A stretch of 64,000 nucleotides of DNA from Sparassis latifolia (lineage: Eukaryota > Basidiomycota > Agaricomycetes > Polyporales > Sparassidaceae), in NCBI GenBank assembly GCA_018466975.1, contig CM031561.1, positions 248,001 through 312,000 of the forward strand, in the 5' to 3' direction. Made by a program: the position numbers and the translations under genes. The notes beneath the pieces were generated by a model. It was not told the origin of the DNA. It did no database searches and saw only the letters and a list, made by a program, of their open reading frames with translations. Below are positions 53,151-64,000 of the stretch, piece by piece. The first letter of the stretch is position 1. Every line of letters starts with the position of its first letter.

Positions 53151-53850
53151 AGTAAGTTCGACATTACCGCCATCACAGCCCTCGCTGACACGTGACAGCA
53201 CACCGCCACCGGTACCTATCTCTTAGAGTTTTTAGATTACCAATGTAATGCTTCTTTGCCCGCGTCTCACGCTGACCTAGCTCATCCACCTGGGCCGCGC
53301 CGCCCTCTCATCTGTTCCCCATGTACCAACACAATAAGCCGTAGCTTCTCTAACATTCCGCTCCTCAGCTACCTCCTGAACTTCTTCTGTCCACACGCTC
53401 ACCCGCAGTGACTCAAAGTGACAGCGTGTATTTTCGAAGCTCTGTTGACTTCTACTCACACCTGCAACAGAATGCTTCACTCTCTTTTACCGCCCCGCCC
53501 CTTCACGGCGAAGCTAGCAGCCCCATTCAACCTGTTTTGGGCCTCTCTGACCATCATCCCCGCTAATCCAAATGCGCCTCATAAGCGCCTTCCGTTGTTC
53601 TTCACTGCATGCTCACCATACCGCTATGCCAACACACAGACCCCAGGTGTGTTTTCTCCCGTCTACCTGATTTGCTCATCCTTCCAGTACTCCTAAACCC
53701 CTAAGGCCTCAGCCTGCATCTGCAGCCTGACCCATCCTGCGCCCCGCCCTGGCCGATGCGGAAAATATTCTGCCTACCCGCCTTATACTTAGCAATATGG
53801 AAGGCAGTCCCTCACGGATCCCGTGCCTCTCTCCCACCTCTTCGCACATT
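53151..53850. other. LINE 5' region, non-coding
   Basis: C/T-rich, with no supported gene or repeat. Confidence 0.35.
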
Positions 53851-53899
53851 CTGTGCATTCTCGCCCCAGGCCATGCCCTGATGACAGGCATAATGACAG

Positions 53900-54949
53900 C
53901 TGCACCGCTTGGCCGACCTGGTCCAATTCTGCGCCCACCGACCCTGCGCCCGCAGGTGGCTCAGCCGCCTGCTGCCTCAGGCACCCTGGCCCATCTGGGT
54001 CAGATTGTCCACTTCGTGCCCGAGCCGGCAGCGAGAGTGACCAGTGGGGGGCGAGTGACAGCCGTGTCACCAGGAGCGGCCGGTCCTGCCAAAGCCGGCA
54101 GGAGTTGCGCGACACCGCACGGAATGTTGGGGGTAGGAAGCCCAAGGGGAAGCGTAATTATTGGCGCGACTTGGATAGGTGCCGCAGGTAGGGCCACCGG
54201 GGCAGCTAAAAAGCCAGTCATAGCCAGCGGTTGCATCCCCTCGGTGACATTATTGGGCGGGGTGACACCAGGGATCATCGACGGGGGAAGATCGCTAGGC
54301 AGGGCTATGGGCGGTATTCAGATTTTGTCTGAATTGACTGAAGAAATTCATACCCATTGTGCGGAGGGCGCATGCGGACTGCCTTGTCGACATTGTGTGG
54401 GATTTCTTAGGGATGGTAGGCATAGGGGACTTGTGGGATCGTACGAGATATAGAATGAGTAAAAGAATATGGAAAGTAAAACCTGGGCTGGTTTTTATGC
54501 AATCGAGAGGCCGGGAGTTGTATCACTGGTTGTATTTCCTGCACGCCAGCTGAGCCAATGTGCGCACAGTAATCGGGGGTCCTGGTTGAGACGCGTAGTG
54601 CAGTGTCATAATGTGTCACAGGGTCACCAGCGGGTAGACCGTGCAACAGAGTCCATTGTGATTGGGGAATTTGATAAGTCTGGCGGGGGCGGGCTAGGCC
54701 GAGTTTGTCTAGTAGGGGCGGAGGCACCTCCGTCGGACGGCTCGCGCCCGCATTTCCGGGAGGTGGGCTCAGAGTCAGACTCATCGGACGGAAGGGTGGC
54801 ATCGTGCGTGTCCTCCATGTCGTGCAAGGACTGGAATTCATCAGGGAGGATCTGCGATTGATCAGAGAGGGAGAAGAGGGGTCGGGTAGCCCACTTACAA
54901 AGGCAAATTCTTCGCCGTCGCCCTCCGCCCAAAGCTCGTCATCCGAGCC
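53900..54949 (-). pseudogene. Probable inverted LINE ORF1 N-terminal segment
   Basis: Read on the minus strand, the segment gives acidic and Pro/Ala-rich sequence of the type that opens Tad1 ORF1 (DDELWAEGDGEEFAF; LPSDESDSEPTSRKCGREPS; LPAAPIQVAPIITLPLGLP; AAPGDTAVTRPPLVTLAAGS). The plus strand carries the rest of ORF1 from 55722. The opposite orientation suggests a 5' inversion. The evidence is compositional, so confidence is limited. Confidence 0.4.
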
Positions 54950-54957
54950 ACAGCTGT
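54950..54957. repeat. 8-bp target duplication ACAGCTGT of the hairpin element
   Basis: Recurs at 55722-55729. Because the word is itself palindromic, the true duplication could be 6-8 bp. Eight would fit hAT-type insertion. Confidence 0.7.
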
Positions 54958-55106
54958 GGTTCCCACCATTGTATTACAATTGCCCACAACACTGGGCAGG
55001 CCATTGTGCACAACTCACCAGCCATTGTAATTGTAATAACACTGGGCACATTGTAATACAATGGCAATTACAATGCCGGCCACATTGTAATTGGAAAAAA
55101 AAATGT

Positions 55107-55199
55107 TTACAGTGAGAGTTGAACCCCTGACCTCACGGCCGGAGTTTTGCTTATAAAAGCTACACAAGACACATGCTTTAACCACTAAACTATTAGTGC
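55107..55199 (-). other. tRNA-like sequence, left arm
   Basis: Mirror copy of 55480-55572. The B-box word GGTTCAACTCT reads on the minus strand at 55125-55115. It differs from the right copy at two or three bases. Confidence 0.55.
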
Positions 55200-55479
55200 T
55201 TGCTGTTACTTCAACCTCAATTGTAAATAATGAGTCTGTCCACTACAATATAATATACAAGCTTCTAATGCACATTTTAATATTATATCTAATACTATTA
55301 CTTTAAAGAATTAGAAAAAGAGATAAACAAGTAAGAGAACATAAATAAACACTATAATAGTATTTAACAAAGAGTTAAGAAAGGAACAGTAACAAGTGTT
55401 AGTATTTGTAATAGAAGCTTGTATATTATATTGTAGTGGACAGACTCATTATTTACAATTGAGGTTGAAGTAACAGCAA

Positions 55480-55572
55480 GCATTAATAGTTTAGTGGTTA
55501 AAGCATGTGTCTTGTGTAGCTTATATAAGCAAAACTCCGGCCGTGAGGTCAGGGGTTCAACTCTCACTGTAA
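55480..55572 (+). other. tRNA-like sequence, right arm
   Basis: TAGTTTAGTGG (55487-55497) fits the A box, and GGTTCAACTCT (55554-55564) fits the B box about 57 bases later. The T-stem does not pair cleanly and no normal anticodon arm is visible, so this is tRNA-derived rather than a working tRNA gene. Confidence 0.55.
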
Positions 55573-55721
55573 ACACTTCTTTTTCCAATTACAATGTGGC
55601 CGGCATTGTAATTGCCATTGTATTACAATGTGCCCAGTGTTATTACAATTACAATGGCTGGTGAGTTGTGCACAATGGCCTGCCCAGTGTTGTGAGCAAT
55701 TCTAATACAATGGTGGGAACC

Positions 55722-56735
55722 ACAGCTGTCGTGCCTTTGGCCCCTCACACTGGACAGACGGTTGGCCCGATGCTCATGCCGGCCCCGCCAGGCAGATTTC
55801 CACGCGTCCATGGAGACTGCCCGCTTTGGATCATTGAGAACATGCAGCACGAGCAGAGTGTTCAATGGCTCTCGACTGAGTCCACTAACCTGGCTGTCAT
55901 CCCCTTCAGTTTTAGTGCCAGTGATGTCGAACACCGCGCAGCGGCGCTCGCGATTATCCCGCATCTTCTAACCCGCCTCTTCAATGCCTTAGACATCCGC
56001 ATGGCTCCTCCCCTCCCACTTGTTGACCCGTGTCGTCCGAATCTCCCGCCTTTTGCTTTCCTGCTCTACCATATTCCGGCTCTCACTCGCATAACTCTCC
56101 TTACCCAGTTCTGCATCTCCACAGAGGAGATGACCTTCTTCATCTACGACCTCGCTTGGGTCATTCCATGCTACATCTGTACGCTGAGCGGCTTTACTAC
56201 ATCGGACTGCAACGAGCTTCGGGACATCATCATCGCCCGCCTCAGTGAAGACAGCTCCATTCAAATCCTCACTGACATCCTCGGCGGCGAAGAGCCCCAG
56301 GTCACTCATGCTTTTGCCCTCCTTCACTCTCTCGACATCGCTGTTCTCGACCTCCATGGTCCTGGTGGCTACCCCACGCCGGCTGTCAATCTGTATATGG
56401 ACCCGCCGTCGGAGATCCTTGCTGACTGGCTGATGTGGCGGAACCACGTCTACCACCTCCTCTACCCGACCAATTTCTTCGGATGCGGACAGGGCCATCC
56501 GGGTTGGCAGTGCAGCGGCTGCCACGCCGCCGACCACTCTCGCAGCCTCTGCCCCTTCCCCTGCCTTCCAGGTTGGCGTGGTCCAGCCCAACACGACGAC
56601 AACGACAACCACGATGGTGGCCACCCCAGCCCGGGCACTGGCGGTCCCGGCGCGGGGGCTTTGAGCTTGCGCTCAGCAGGCCCGTCCCGCGGCCGTCCTG
56701 GCAATGGTCGCGGTCATGGCCGCGGCCGTTTCTAG
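55722..56735 (+). pseudogene. LINE ORF1, C-terminal part with CCHC zinc knuckle
   Basis: Plus-strand frame of about 335 codons. It opens with APPGRFPRVHGDCPLWIIEN, the block that follows the Pro-rich start in Tad1 ORF1 proteins. It continues through a helical region and ends WQCSGCHAADHSRSLCPFP (CX2CX4HX4C) plus a Gly/Arg-rich RNA-binding tail. The true start was cut by the hairpin insertion. Confidence 0.75.
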
Positions 56736-57611
56736 CTGCAGTACGTCGCTGAGGCACCAATGATAAGCCCTCTACTATCTTCTGAACTTTGTCCTGCCTT
56801 CTGCTCTATCACCCATACTGTCCCTACTCCGCTGTAGTGCGCATGCGCGCCAGATCTGTACTTATTTATGTATCATGCGACCGTCATAGGAGTAGTGCAT
56901 TCATGTAACCTCCAGTATACCCCGTCTCATAATACACCTGTCACTCGTTCCGCCCGGTGTGCCCTCTCGTAATCTCCTTGATATCAGCAAACTTTGTCCA
57001 TGATGCAACATCGACACTGTGTGCTCCTTCTCCTGTTCGGGCCCACATTTACTGACTGCTGTGGCAGGACAGGAAAGCCCAAAGGTTCTTCCCTTCCGTT
57101 ACCTTATCGTAACACCAGCGGCGACCTATTTAGGTCTTGACGTGCCACGCCGAGAGGCTGAAGCTCTCCCGAACATCCAAGTTACAGCGCTATACTTGGC
57201 CTAGTAGGGTCCAGCATAGTCACCTGCAGCGTTCCAGGTTCCGACGCTCCACCTAGCTATATCGTTGTAAACCTAGGTTCTGGTACTATCAACATCTAAC
57301 ACTACCACTTTACACTCCCCTTTGGATATTTCTCTGGCCCCCGGTGCATGCCTCAACCCACCCCGAGGAGGTAGTGCTCTCCTCGCCAGCTCCCCCTCCC
57401 TTGACGGGTGTTTTGAGTATGGAGGCGGGAACCCTCCTCCCTCCACCTCCCCCGTTCCCTCCCCTGCCCGTCCATGTAACGCCTCCCCTTCTGTCACACC
57501 CGCGCCCACTACTACAGGTGACCCCATTGTGGCTCCTACTGGTCCACCAGCTGCTACCCGCCTCGACCAAACCCTTCCTCCATTATCCCTCCCCCTAAGC
57601 AGCGCAAACGG

Positions 57612-60600
57612 AAGACAAGAGGAAAAAATACACGGGCAGCCCTCCGCATTACAAGCTTGAATGTCCGTGGATGCGGATCAGCTGACCCGGGCCACCACAC
57701 CAGCAAATGGACCGCCCTCCATCGCATGATGAAGGAAAAGCACATTGGTGTTTTAGCCGTTCAGGAAGCCCACCTGGATCAGGCATATGTCGACCGTCTT
57801 CACCACCTTTTCAGCAAACGTCTACACATCCACTTCTCCGCTGCCACCCATTCAGCCAATGCACAAGGCATCGCCCTTGTTCTTAACAAAGAACTCACGA
57901 ATGTCACTGGAGCATCATCTCATGTATTAATTCTGGGCCATGCCATTTTCTTAACTCTGCCCTGGCACGCCTCCCTAACACTACACCTTCTCGCTGTCTA
58001 TGCGCCCAACCCTCCCCAGGACCATGAACCTTTTTGGACTGCGGTTCGCAATGCCTGGACCCTCTCCAAGCTCCCCCGTCCGGACATGATGCTTGGCGAC
58101 TTTAATCTTGTAGAAGACGCACTCGATCGCCTTCCCTGTCACCCCGACTCCCCCTCTGCCATCTCCGCCCTCACAGACACCCGCCTTCTCTTCGGCCTTC
58201 AGGATGGTTGGCGAGCTACATTTCCCACCACCCATGCCTTCTCTTTCCTCCAACCCTCCTCTGGCAGCCAATCCCGAATTGACCGCATCTATCTCTCCTC
58301 TCCACTCCTCCGTACTGCCATTGACTGGACATTGGAGGAATCAGCCGTCCCCACCGACCACAAAGTGGTATCGGTTCAAATTGTTGATCAGAAAGCCCCT
58401 CACATCGGCCCCGGGCAATGGACCATGCCCCTATTCCTTCTTAACGACCGCGTTTTTGCCCAGCAAGTGGACTCCATGGGTAGAAAACTTGAGCAGGACA
58501 TCCAAGCCTGCTGTGCCACCCGTTCAGCTTCCATGAACCCCCAAACCCTGTTTCAATCCTTCAAGGAAGTAATAGTTTCCCTCGCCCGCAAATGGGCTCA
58601 TATTGCAGTTCCTACACTTCAATCTAAAATTGATGGCCTTCATGATCAACTTCACTCCACCCTAAATTCTGACGATATTCTTCACGACTCACAATTACAA
58701 CTCTCTGCTGCTATGCTACAACAATGAATTGTGGAATTGGAAAGTGAACGACAGCACAAAGCTGGCCTCACTATGGCAGCAAGACACCGCCTTGAAGCTG
58801 AGATCCCCAGTAAATACTGGTCGAATCTCAGCAAGTCCCATCACCCCCGCGATGTCCTTTTCTCCTTGAAACGCCCTGGCTCTTCTCCCCCGTCCTTTGA
58901 AATTCGATCTGACTGCATGGCAACTCTGGCTCGTGACTACCATGATGACATCCAATCAGATTTCTCTGCTACACACCCTACTGATCGCGAACAGGTGCTT
59001 CTAACTGCGCTCTCAGCCCTGCCGCCCCCACAATCACCAGCAGCCCTCCTTGAACTCTCAGAAGAACTCACGGAGACTGCTGTCCTCCGCATGCTGAATC
59101 TTTCTGTGAACGGTCGTGCTGCCGGCCTAAATGGCATCCCCTATGAATTCTGGAAGTCCCTCATCACACGCTTCCAAGCACGCTCTCGTGAGGACATCCC
59201 CACCTTTAATATTCTTCGTACCCTGACCTGGGTATATAATGACATCTCCGACCATGGTCTCACCCCCGACTCGAATTTTGCGGCCGGATGGATGTGCCCC
59301 ATATACAAAAAGAAAGACCGTCGGGATATTGCTAACTACCGCCCAATAACCCTCCTAAATACTGACTATAAAATCTTTACAAAAGTATTATCCTTACGTC
59401 TCTCTGAGATAGCCCCTACTCTTATCCATCCAGACCAAGCTGGTTTTGTCCCTGGTCAGAATATTCTCGACCAAGTCCACCTCTCCAAACTCCTCCTCGA
59501 CTATGGCAAAGCGATGGAGGAAAATGGGGTAATCATCGCCCTTGACTAAGAGAAGGCATATGACAAAGTAGCACATGACTACCTCTGGCGGGTCCTTACT
59601 GCCCTCAATATCCCCCCCCCATTCATCGCAACTGTTCGCTCTCTGTATGAACATGCTGAAACGATTGTCATCATCAATGGCGAAAAGAGTGCCCCCTTCC
59701 ATGTAACTCGGGGCATCCACCAAGGTGACCCCTTATCTTGCCTGCTATTTGACCTTGCTATTGAGCCCCTCACTTGTATGATACGAACCTCTGAACTGTA
59801 CGGTTTCACGGTCCCCAGTTTCTCTCGCCGTATTCTCACCTCCCTGTTTGCGGATGACACTACTACCTTCCTGTCTGAAGCCGATGATTTTTCCTCCCTG
59901 CAAGACATTCTCTCCACCTGGTGCATGGCTTCCACTGCCCGCTTTAACGCTGATAAAACAGAAGTGATACCTGTTGGTACGGAAGCCTACCATCAGGCCG
60001 TTATCTCCACCCGACGCCTGTTTCCAAATGGCCCCCCCCTCCCCTCTCATATTCATATCGCTGAAGATGGTGGAAGCTGTCACAGTCTGCACCGATGGCT
60101 CTTGCCTCCAGAATGGTGACGCCGATGCATGAGCAGGCGCGGGTGTCTGGTTTGGTCCACATGACACCCGAAACCGGTCCATTCACCTACCGGGACCAGA
60201 TCAATCAAATCAAGCTGGCGAGGTTGCAGCCATCCTCGTCACAGCCCAGCTCACTCCCAGAGTGGCCCCTCTTCACATTGTCAGTGACTCAAAGTATGCC
60301 ATTGAGGGTCTAACTGTCCACCTTTCTCACTGGGAAGACAAAGGATGGATCAACATCGCCAATGCTCAGCTCTTTCGGGCTACAGCAGCCCGTTTGCATG
60401 CCCGGGTGGCGCCCACTACTTTTCAATGGGTCAAAGGACATGAAGTCACTCAAGGCAACCTTGAAGCCGACCGCCTTGCAGGACTTGGAGCTCAAAAAAC
60501 TTGCCCTGACCAACTTGACCTCTCCATCCCCGATGAATTCAACCTGACGGGTGCCCGTTTTATGTCCCTCACTCAACGCCTCGCATATACCGGTGTTCGA

Positions 60601-61362
60601 GCCTATACACCTCACCTATCCCGGCCTACCACAGCATCTCTGCTGGACCTAGCTCATACCGCTGTAAAAGAAATCTGTGGCCAGTCCCCTACTGATGCTA
60701 CCCTTTGGCGGTCCGTCCGCTCGCGCGACATCTCCCGCAATATCCAGGACTTCTTATGGAAGGGCCTCCACGGGGCCTTCCACTGTGGTCGCTTCTGGTC
60801 CCACCTTCCTGGATACGAGGAGCGAGCGACCTGTGAAGAATGTGGTGTAGAATAATCGCTCTCCCACATCCTCACTGAGTGCACGGCACCCAGCCGGTTG
60901 CAAATCTGGGACCTCTGCGCCCAATTGTGGTCTGGCAAGAACATCTCTTGGCCCGCCCCGTCTCTGGGCAGTATCCTTGGTTGCGGGGCCACGATCTTCC
61001 TTGACCCGTGAAACCAACCCTGCGCAGGCCCCACTCACCTCTATCGCATCCTCATTTCCGAAGCCACATTTCTGATTTGGAAACTACGCTGTGAACGTCA
61101 TTTTGGTCGCCCGGATTCTTCTCCTCCACACACTGCTGCCGAAATTCACCATCGCTGGAACCATGCAATCTCAACACGTCTGTGCCTTGACCGTGTAATG
61201 ACTCAGAGCCGCTTCGGAAACCGAGCTCTGCCTGGAACTTTAGTTCGTAGTACCTGGACGGGTTGTATCCATGATGAATTAAGTCTCCCCCCAAATTGGC
61301 TACATTCCTCTAAGGTTTTAGTGGGTATAGGTACTCCAGAACCCCGACAAGTGCCGCGGTAA
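57612..61362 (+). pseudogene. LINE ORF2: endonuclease, reverse transcriptase, RNase H
   Basis: AP-endonuclease: RITSLNVRGCG, VLAVQEAHLD, MLGDFNLVEDALDRLP, SRIDRIYLS, PTDHKVVSVQ. RT: YRPITLLNTDYKIFTKVL, DQAGFVPGQNILDQVH, GIHQGDPLSCLLFD, SLFADDTTTF with the catalytic ADD. RNase H: VCTDGSCLQNG, VSDSKYAIEG, VKGHEVTQGNLEADRLAGL. The C-terminal motif is ATCEECGVE ... LSHILTECT. Stops occur at 58725, 59547, near 60130 and at 60853, with a frameshift near 60115. Final stop TAA 61360-61362. Confidence 0.9.
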
Positions 61363-61533
61363 TGACGGACTACCGAGCCCCACACAACCCACCTCCTGTG
61401 GGTGTGCGTAAGCTGCATTTTCCCTTTGGCGGAGTAACGGGCACGTCCCCTCACACCCAGCTGGCCCGATGGGCTAACCTTGTTAGTCGCATCAGGGCCA
61501 AATAAAAGGCTCCTCCAAAAAAACAAAAAAAAA

Positions 61534-61547
61534 ATGTATGTACTTCA
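61534..61547 (+). repeat. Right target-site duplication of the LINE
   Basis: Copy of 51743-51756, directly after the A-rich tail. Confidence 0.9.
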
Positions 61548-61550
61548 ACA

Positions 61551-61713
61551 CTTGTAAGCCTTAAATAAGGTAAAAAAGGACAAAAAGTCCATAAGTCATA
61601 TTTCCTCAGAGACTTTAAAGTCGACTTTTGGGAACTTATGGGCCTTAAATACGCAAAAAAGGACAAAAAGTCGGAATAAGTCCCATAAGTAAAAGTTGGG
61701 TTTTCCTGATGTA
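61551..61713. repeat. Right half of the interrupted inverted-repeat element
   Basis: Ends with the inverted 28-bp terminal repeat (61686-61713). The two internal A-rich direct repeats with GGACAAAAAGTC suggest sub-terminal binding sites, as many DNA transposons have. Confidence 0.6.
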
Positions 61714-64000
61714 TGAAGACGTTCATGCGTGATCCTGCTAATGCAGATGTGGACAGGTGAGGGGTAGGAAGCCAGTAGTCCTGAGGATGATAGTGGACAA
61801 CACAATCCTCTTCTGCAGGAGGTGCAGACCAGGTTAGGATGACATCTTGAAGCACATCGCGAGAAGGTGATGTTGAGCTTGGCAGCTGTGGATGAGGAAG
61901 CAAGGTTGTCTGAGTAGGGCAGGTTGAATTTTGTAGTTGAGCATCATGAGAAATGTATCGAGGAACTGGCATCAAGGGTAGACTGTCAACAGGACTGTGG
62001 AATGGGAACATCTTTGGGGAAGGTGAGCACGTCTTGACACGATGCACAACCCACTGTTTCAGTCAGGAACCCGATGGCGGCATCACAGCCAGATCAATGG
62101 CATCTCTTCAGCATTCGCATTGATGAGTGCACACCTGATACAAACACCTAAACCCAACTAAAACAAACAAGAAGCAGGGCAATCTGTGTAAGAGAGAAGG
62201 GCATTGCAACTGTAAAATGATGCAAGTGGGTCCCAGAACCTCGACCTAAGTCAATGGGGGATGCAACCTGTAAGAGAACGAGGGTTTGCGATGTAAATGC
62301 GAAGTCAATCAACAATCTATGACAAAGTCACAAAAGTCAGAGAGTGGAAGCTAAGGTCACAATGTGATCGCCAAACTCGTAGGTGAAGATGAACTAAATC
62401 GCAAAGGGGAAGGGAACTATCTGTGAAGGCAGAATACTATGAGGAAATGCAGTATTCGCTGTCTCGATGAAGTCACAGTCAGTCTAATGCAAAAGTTGGA
62501 GTAAGACTAATGCAGGTGGTATATCGCTATATCACTATATCGCTATCGCAGTCGCAGTATGCAGTCTCAAAGTATCGCGGTCTTGCTATGTCGCAGTGTT
62601 GCAGTCTTGCTATGTTGCAGTGGGGTATATCGCAGTTCGAAGTTGCTATCGCAGTAAATGCAGTTTCTCGGTGATCTGAAGTGAAGGGGGAATTCTCCTA
62701 CTGGTCTTCAATGATAATCGATGTAGATACAGCAGGTATTTATAGAAGGGGACAAAGGGAGAGAAAATGCGAAAGTCGCAAAATGTCGGACGATGAATCC
62801 TGACATCGGAAAGAGTCACAATGGTCTAGGACTAATGGAAAAATAGGTAAAGTGAGTGGAGAGGTGAATGTCATACATTAGCGATGGAGAAGAATGGTAA
62901 AGTAGAGGGAAATCGAAAGAAAACATATGCTACTTGTCCTGAACCACATGGAACACTCTAATGGCATCTCCGGTCCAGCATGAAGGTAGGAGTCTTGAAG
63001 GGGAAGGTCAAATGATAAAGGGAATGGGATTTGCAAAACAAGGAGGTGTGACCATCGAGTGACACTGATAAGTTGGCACGACAAACCAGTGAGTTGGTGC
63101 GACATCCAGAGAGGCGGCGCAATGTTGAGGGAGTACAGACTTAGAAGGAAATTGACCAGGGCACATCGGACGAGACCAAAGGGCAATGGGTAAGAGATAT
63201 CCGACAGCGGGGAGATGCAAGAGTGGTGTATGAGTGATGAAAGAATGTCAAATTTCGATGAGAAGTCGCGTGGAATCGAGTGAAGTCGAACAAAGTTGCA
63301 CAAAGTCAGATGGTTCACAGAAGGTCATGAATGGGTCGGATACATCTTGAAGGCTAAGGTATAGAGTAGTGAGGTCTGAGTGATCGCTGAAAAATGCATT
63401 TTCAGAGGCCAGGAGGTCTGGGAGCATATCAGCATTCACAAGTGAAATCCTGTACTACAGTTAAGAGGGTGCATTTGAAAGCAGACCTATATTAGTCCGT
63501 CCCTCCAACCTCTCATAGGACTGATTTTGTAGTCTGACTTTGGGAGACTAGCACGAGCGGGTGGTGTTACTCAATGGTGGGTGCACGGGCGGGTGTGACG
63601 CACAAGAATTTAGTGATGGGCGGGTAGATTATCGCTCTCAGCTAATTGTGTGATGGAAATAATGGCACGACAACAGCTCTGAAGTGCCCGTGATGGAAAA
63701 TTCGCCTCAAGACCGCTGGGACTGTCAATGAGACTGTAAATGTGGCATTGTGCATCAATTTCATGGCCATCCTCAGCCAAATTTTGGTGTGAAGGCTGCC
63801 ATGCTGAAGATGGCTTCCTGCTGCCCCATTTACAGTCCCTCATGGGAAATCTACAGTCCCCTCAGCTAATTTTCAGGCCCTCATGGCCTAAGTTTCCTCC
63901 CTCTGGGCCTCTCGAGCTCCTCGCGGGGCACTTTCTCCCTCTGTCTTCTCACCCACGGGTCTGAACAGTGCATCTGCATGAATTTTTTTTTCGGGATGCT
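61714..64000. other. Gene-free, repeat-like right flank
   Basis: No supported gene. Frames up to 146 codons on the minus strand are low-complexity and unfamiliar. A TATA-like CTATAAATACC reads on the minus strand near 62738-62748, as in a fungal LTR or promoter. The helicase coding expected to resume after 61713 is not convincing. Confidence 0.4.
62519..62660. repeat. Degenerate TATCGC / GCAGT tandem tract
   Basis: Short words TATCGCTATA, GTCGCAGT and CTTGCTATGT(T/C)GCAGT alternate for about 140 bp. The imperfect periodicity looks like a slipped microsatellite inside a repeat. Confidence 0.6.

Larger units (their letters stand above)
54958..55721. mobile_element. 764-bp foldback element with tRNA-like arms
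   Basis: Arms 54958-55267 and 55412-55721 are reverse complements over 310 bp with only about seven differences and no net length change. The spacer is 144 bp of A/T-rich DNA. The ends are GGTTCCCACC and GGTGGGAACC. Each arm holds a tRNA-like stretch with pol III A and B boxes. There is no coding capacity, so it is non-autonomous. It sits inside LINE ORF1. Confidence 0.85.
51757..61533 (+). mobile_element. Tad1-like LINE with 5' complexity and A-rich tail
   Basis: Non-LTR retrotransposon inserted in the copia 5' LTR. The 3' part is colinear on the plus strand: ORF1 with CCHC knuckle, then ORF2 with AP endonuclease, RT, RNase H and a C-terminal zinc motif, then an A-rich tail at 61513-61533. 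At 9.8 kb it is longer than usual. A 764-bp hairpin element accounts for some of this, and an apparently inverted segment (53.8-54.95 kb) may account for more. Many stops. Confidence 0.85.

Noticed and set aside
55480..55572. A functional tRNA gene
   Set aside because: A and B boxes are present, but the acceptor and T stems do not pair well and no anticodon loop is clear.
54958..55721. CRISPR-like or bacterial attachment structure
   Set aside because: Only two inverted copies with no spacer array; the context is a eukaryotic transposon.

Overview
The window is nuclear DNA of a filamentous basidiomycete, most likely an Agaricomycete. The protein-coding genes are broken by many short introns, mostly about 45-70 bp with GT-AG ends. 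Typical fungal proteins are present: homoisocitrate dehydrogenase of the aminoadipate lysine pathway, a fungal Kcs1-type kinase and Dbp8. The repeats are those of mushroom genomes: Ty3/gypsy with a chromodomain, Ty1/copia, and a Tad1-like LINE with RNase H. I cannot name the species from sequence alone.

Positions 1-38404 are a dense housekeeping block. In order: a 5'-truncated KCS1 inositol polyphosphate kinase (+); QCR9 (-) and the mitochondrial ribosomal protein uS11m (+) from a shared promoter; an ABHD4/5-type hydrolase (+); an unknown multi-exon protein with nine SUMO-consensus lysines (+); an atypical SDR/epimerase (+); LYS12 (-); a Cdt2 homologue (+) with two MluI cell-cycle boxes upstream; a small secreted protein (-); ARL1 (-); a WKF-domain Rbp95-like protein (+); HEM1 (-); ARG8 (-); CWC21 (-); FMN1 (-); TAF8 (+); an SNAPC4-like Myb protein (-); SND2 (+); U1-C (+); DBP8 (-). 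Several encode mitochondrial proteins and several act in RNA processing or transcription. They are ordinary single genes, not operons; the visible links are short divergent promoters at QCR9/uS11m, ARL1/RBP95, FMN1/TAF8 and SNAPC4/SND2.

Positions 38732-61713 are a nest of transposons. A helicase-like gene is cut at 38980 by one half of an inverted-repeat element whose other half is at 61551-61713. Inside it lies a minus-strand copia element with LTRs at 39040-39367 and about 51431-51756. A plus-strand gypsy element (42749-50610, 5-bp target duplication) sits in the copia gag zinc-knuckle codons. A LINE (51757-61533, 14-bp target duplication and A-rich tail) sits in the outer copia LTR. A 764-bp hairpin element with tRNA-like sequence in both arms (54958-55721, 8-bp duplication) sits in the LINE. 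All elements carry stops, and LTR differences are nearly all transitions, which points to RIP-like or methyl-cytosine decay.

The most unusual signals are: a post-pol cassette in the gypsy element (two overlapping 58-codon single-helix membrane ORFs plus a helical ORF ending in a CCHC zinc knuckle); a textbook -1 slippery heptamer at its gag stop; the tRNA-like 310-bp palindrome; and the SUMO-site-rich protein. Positions 61714-64000 hold no gene I can support.
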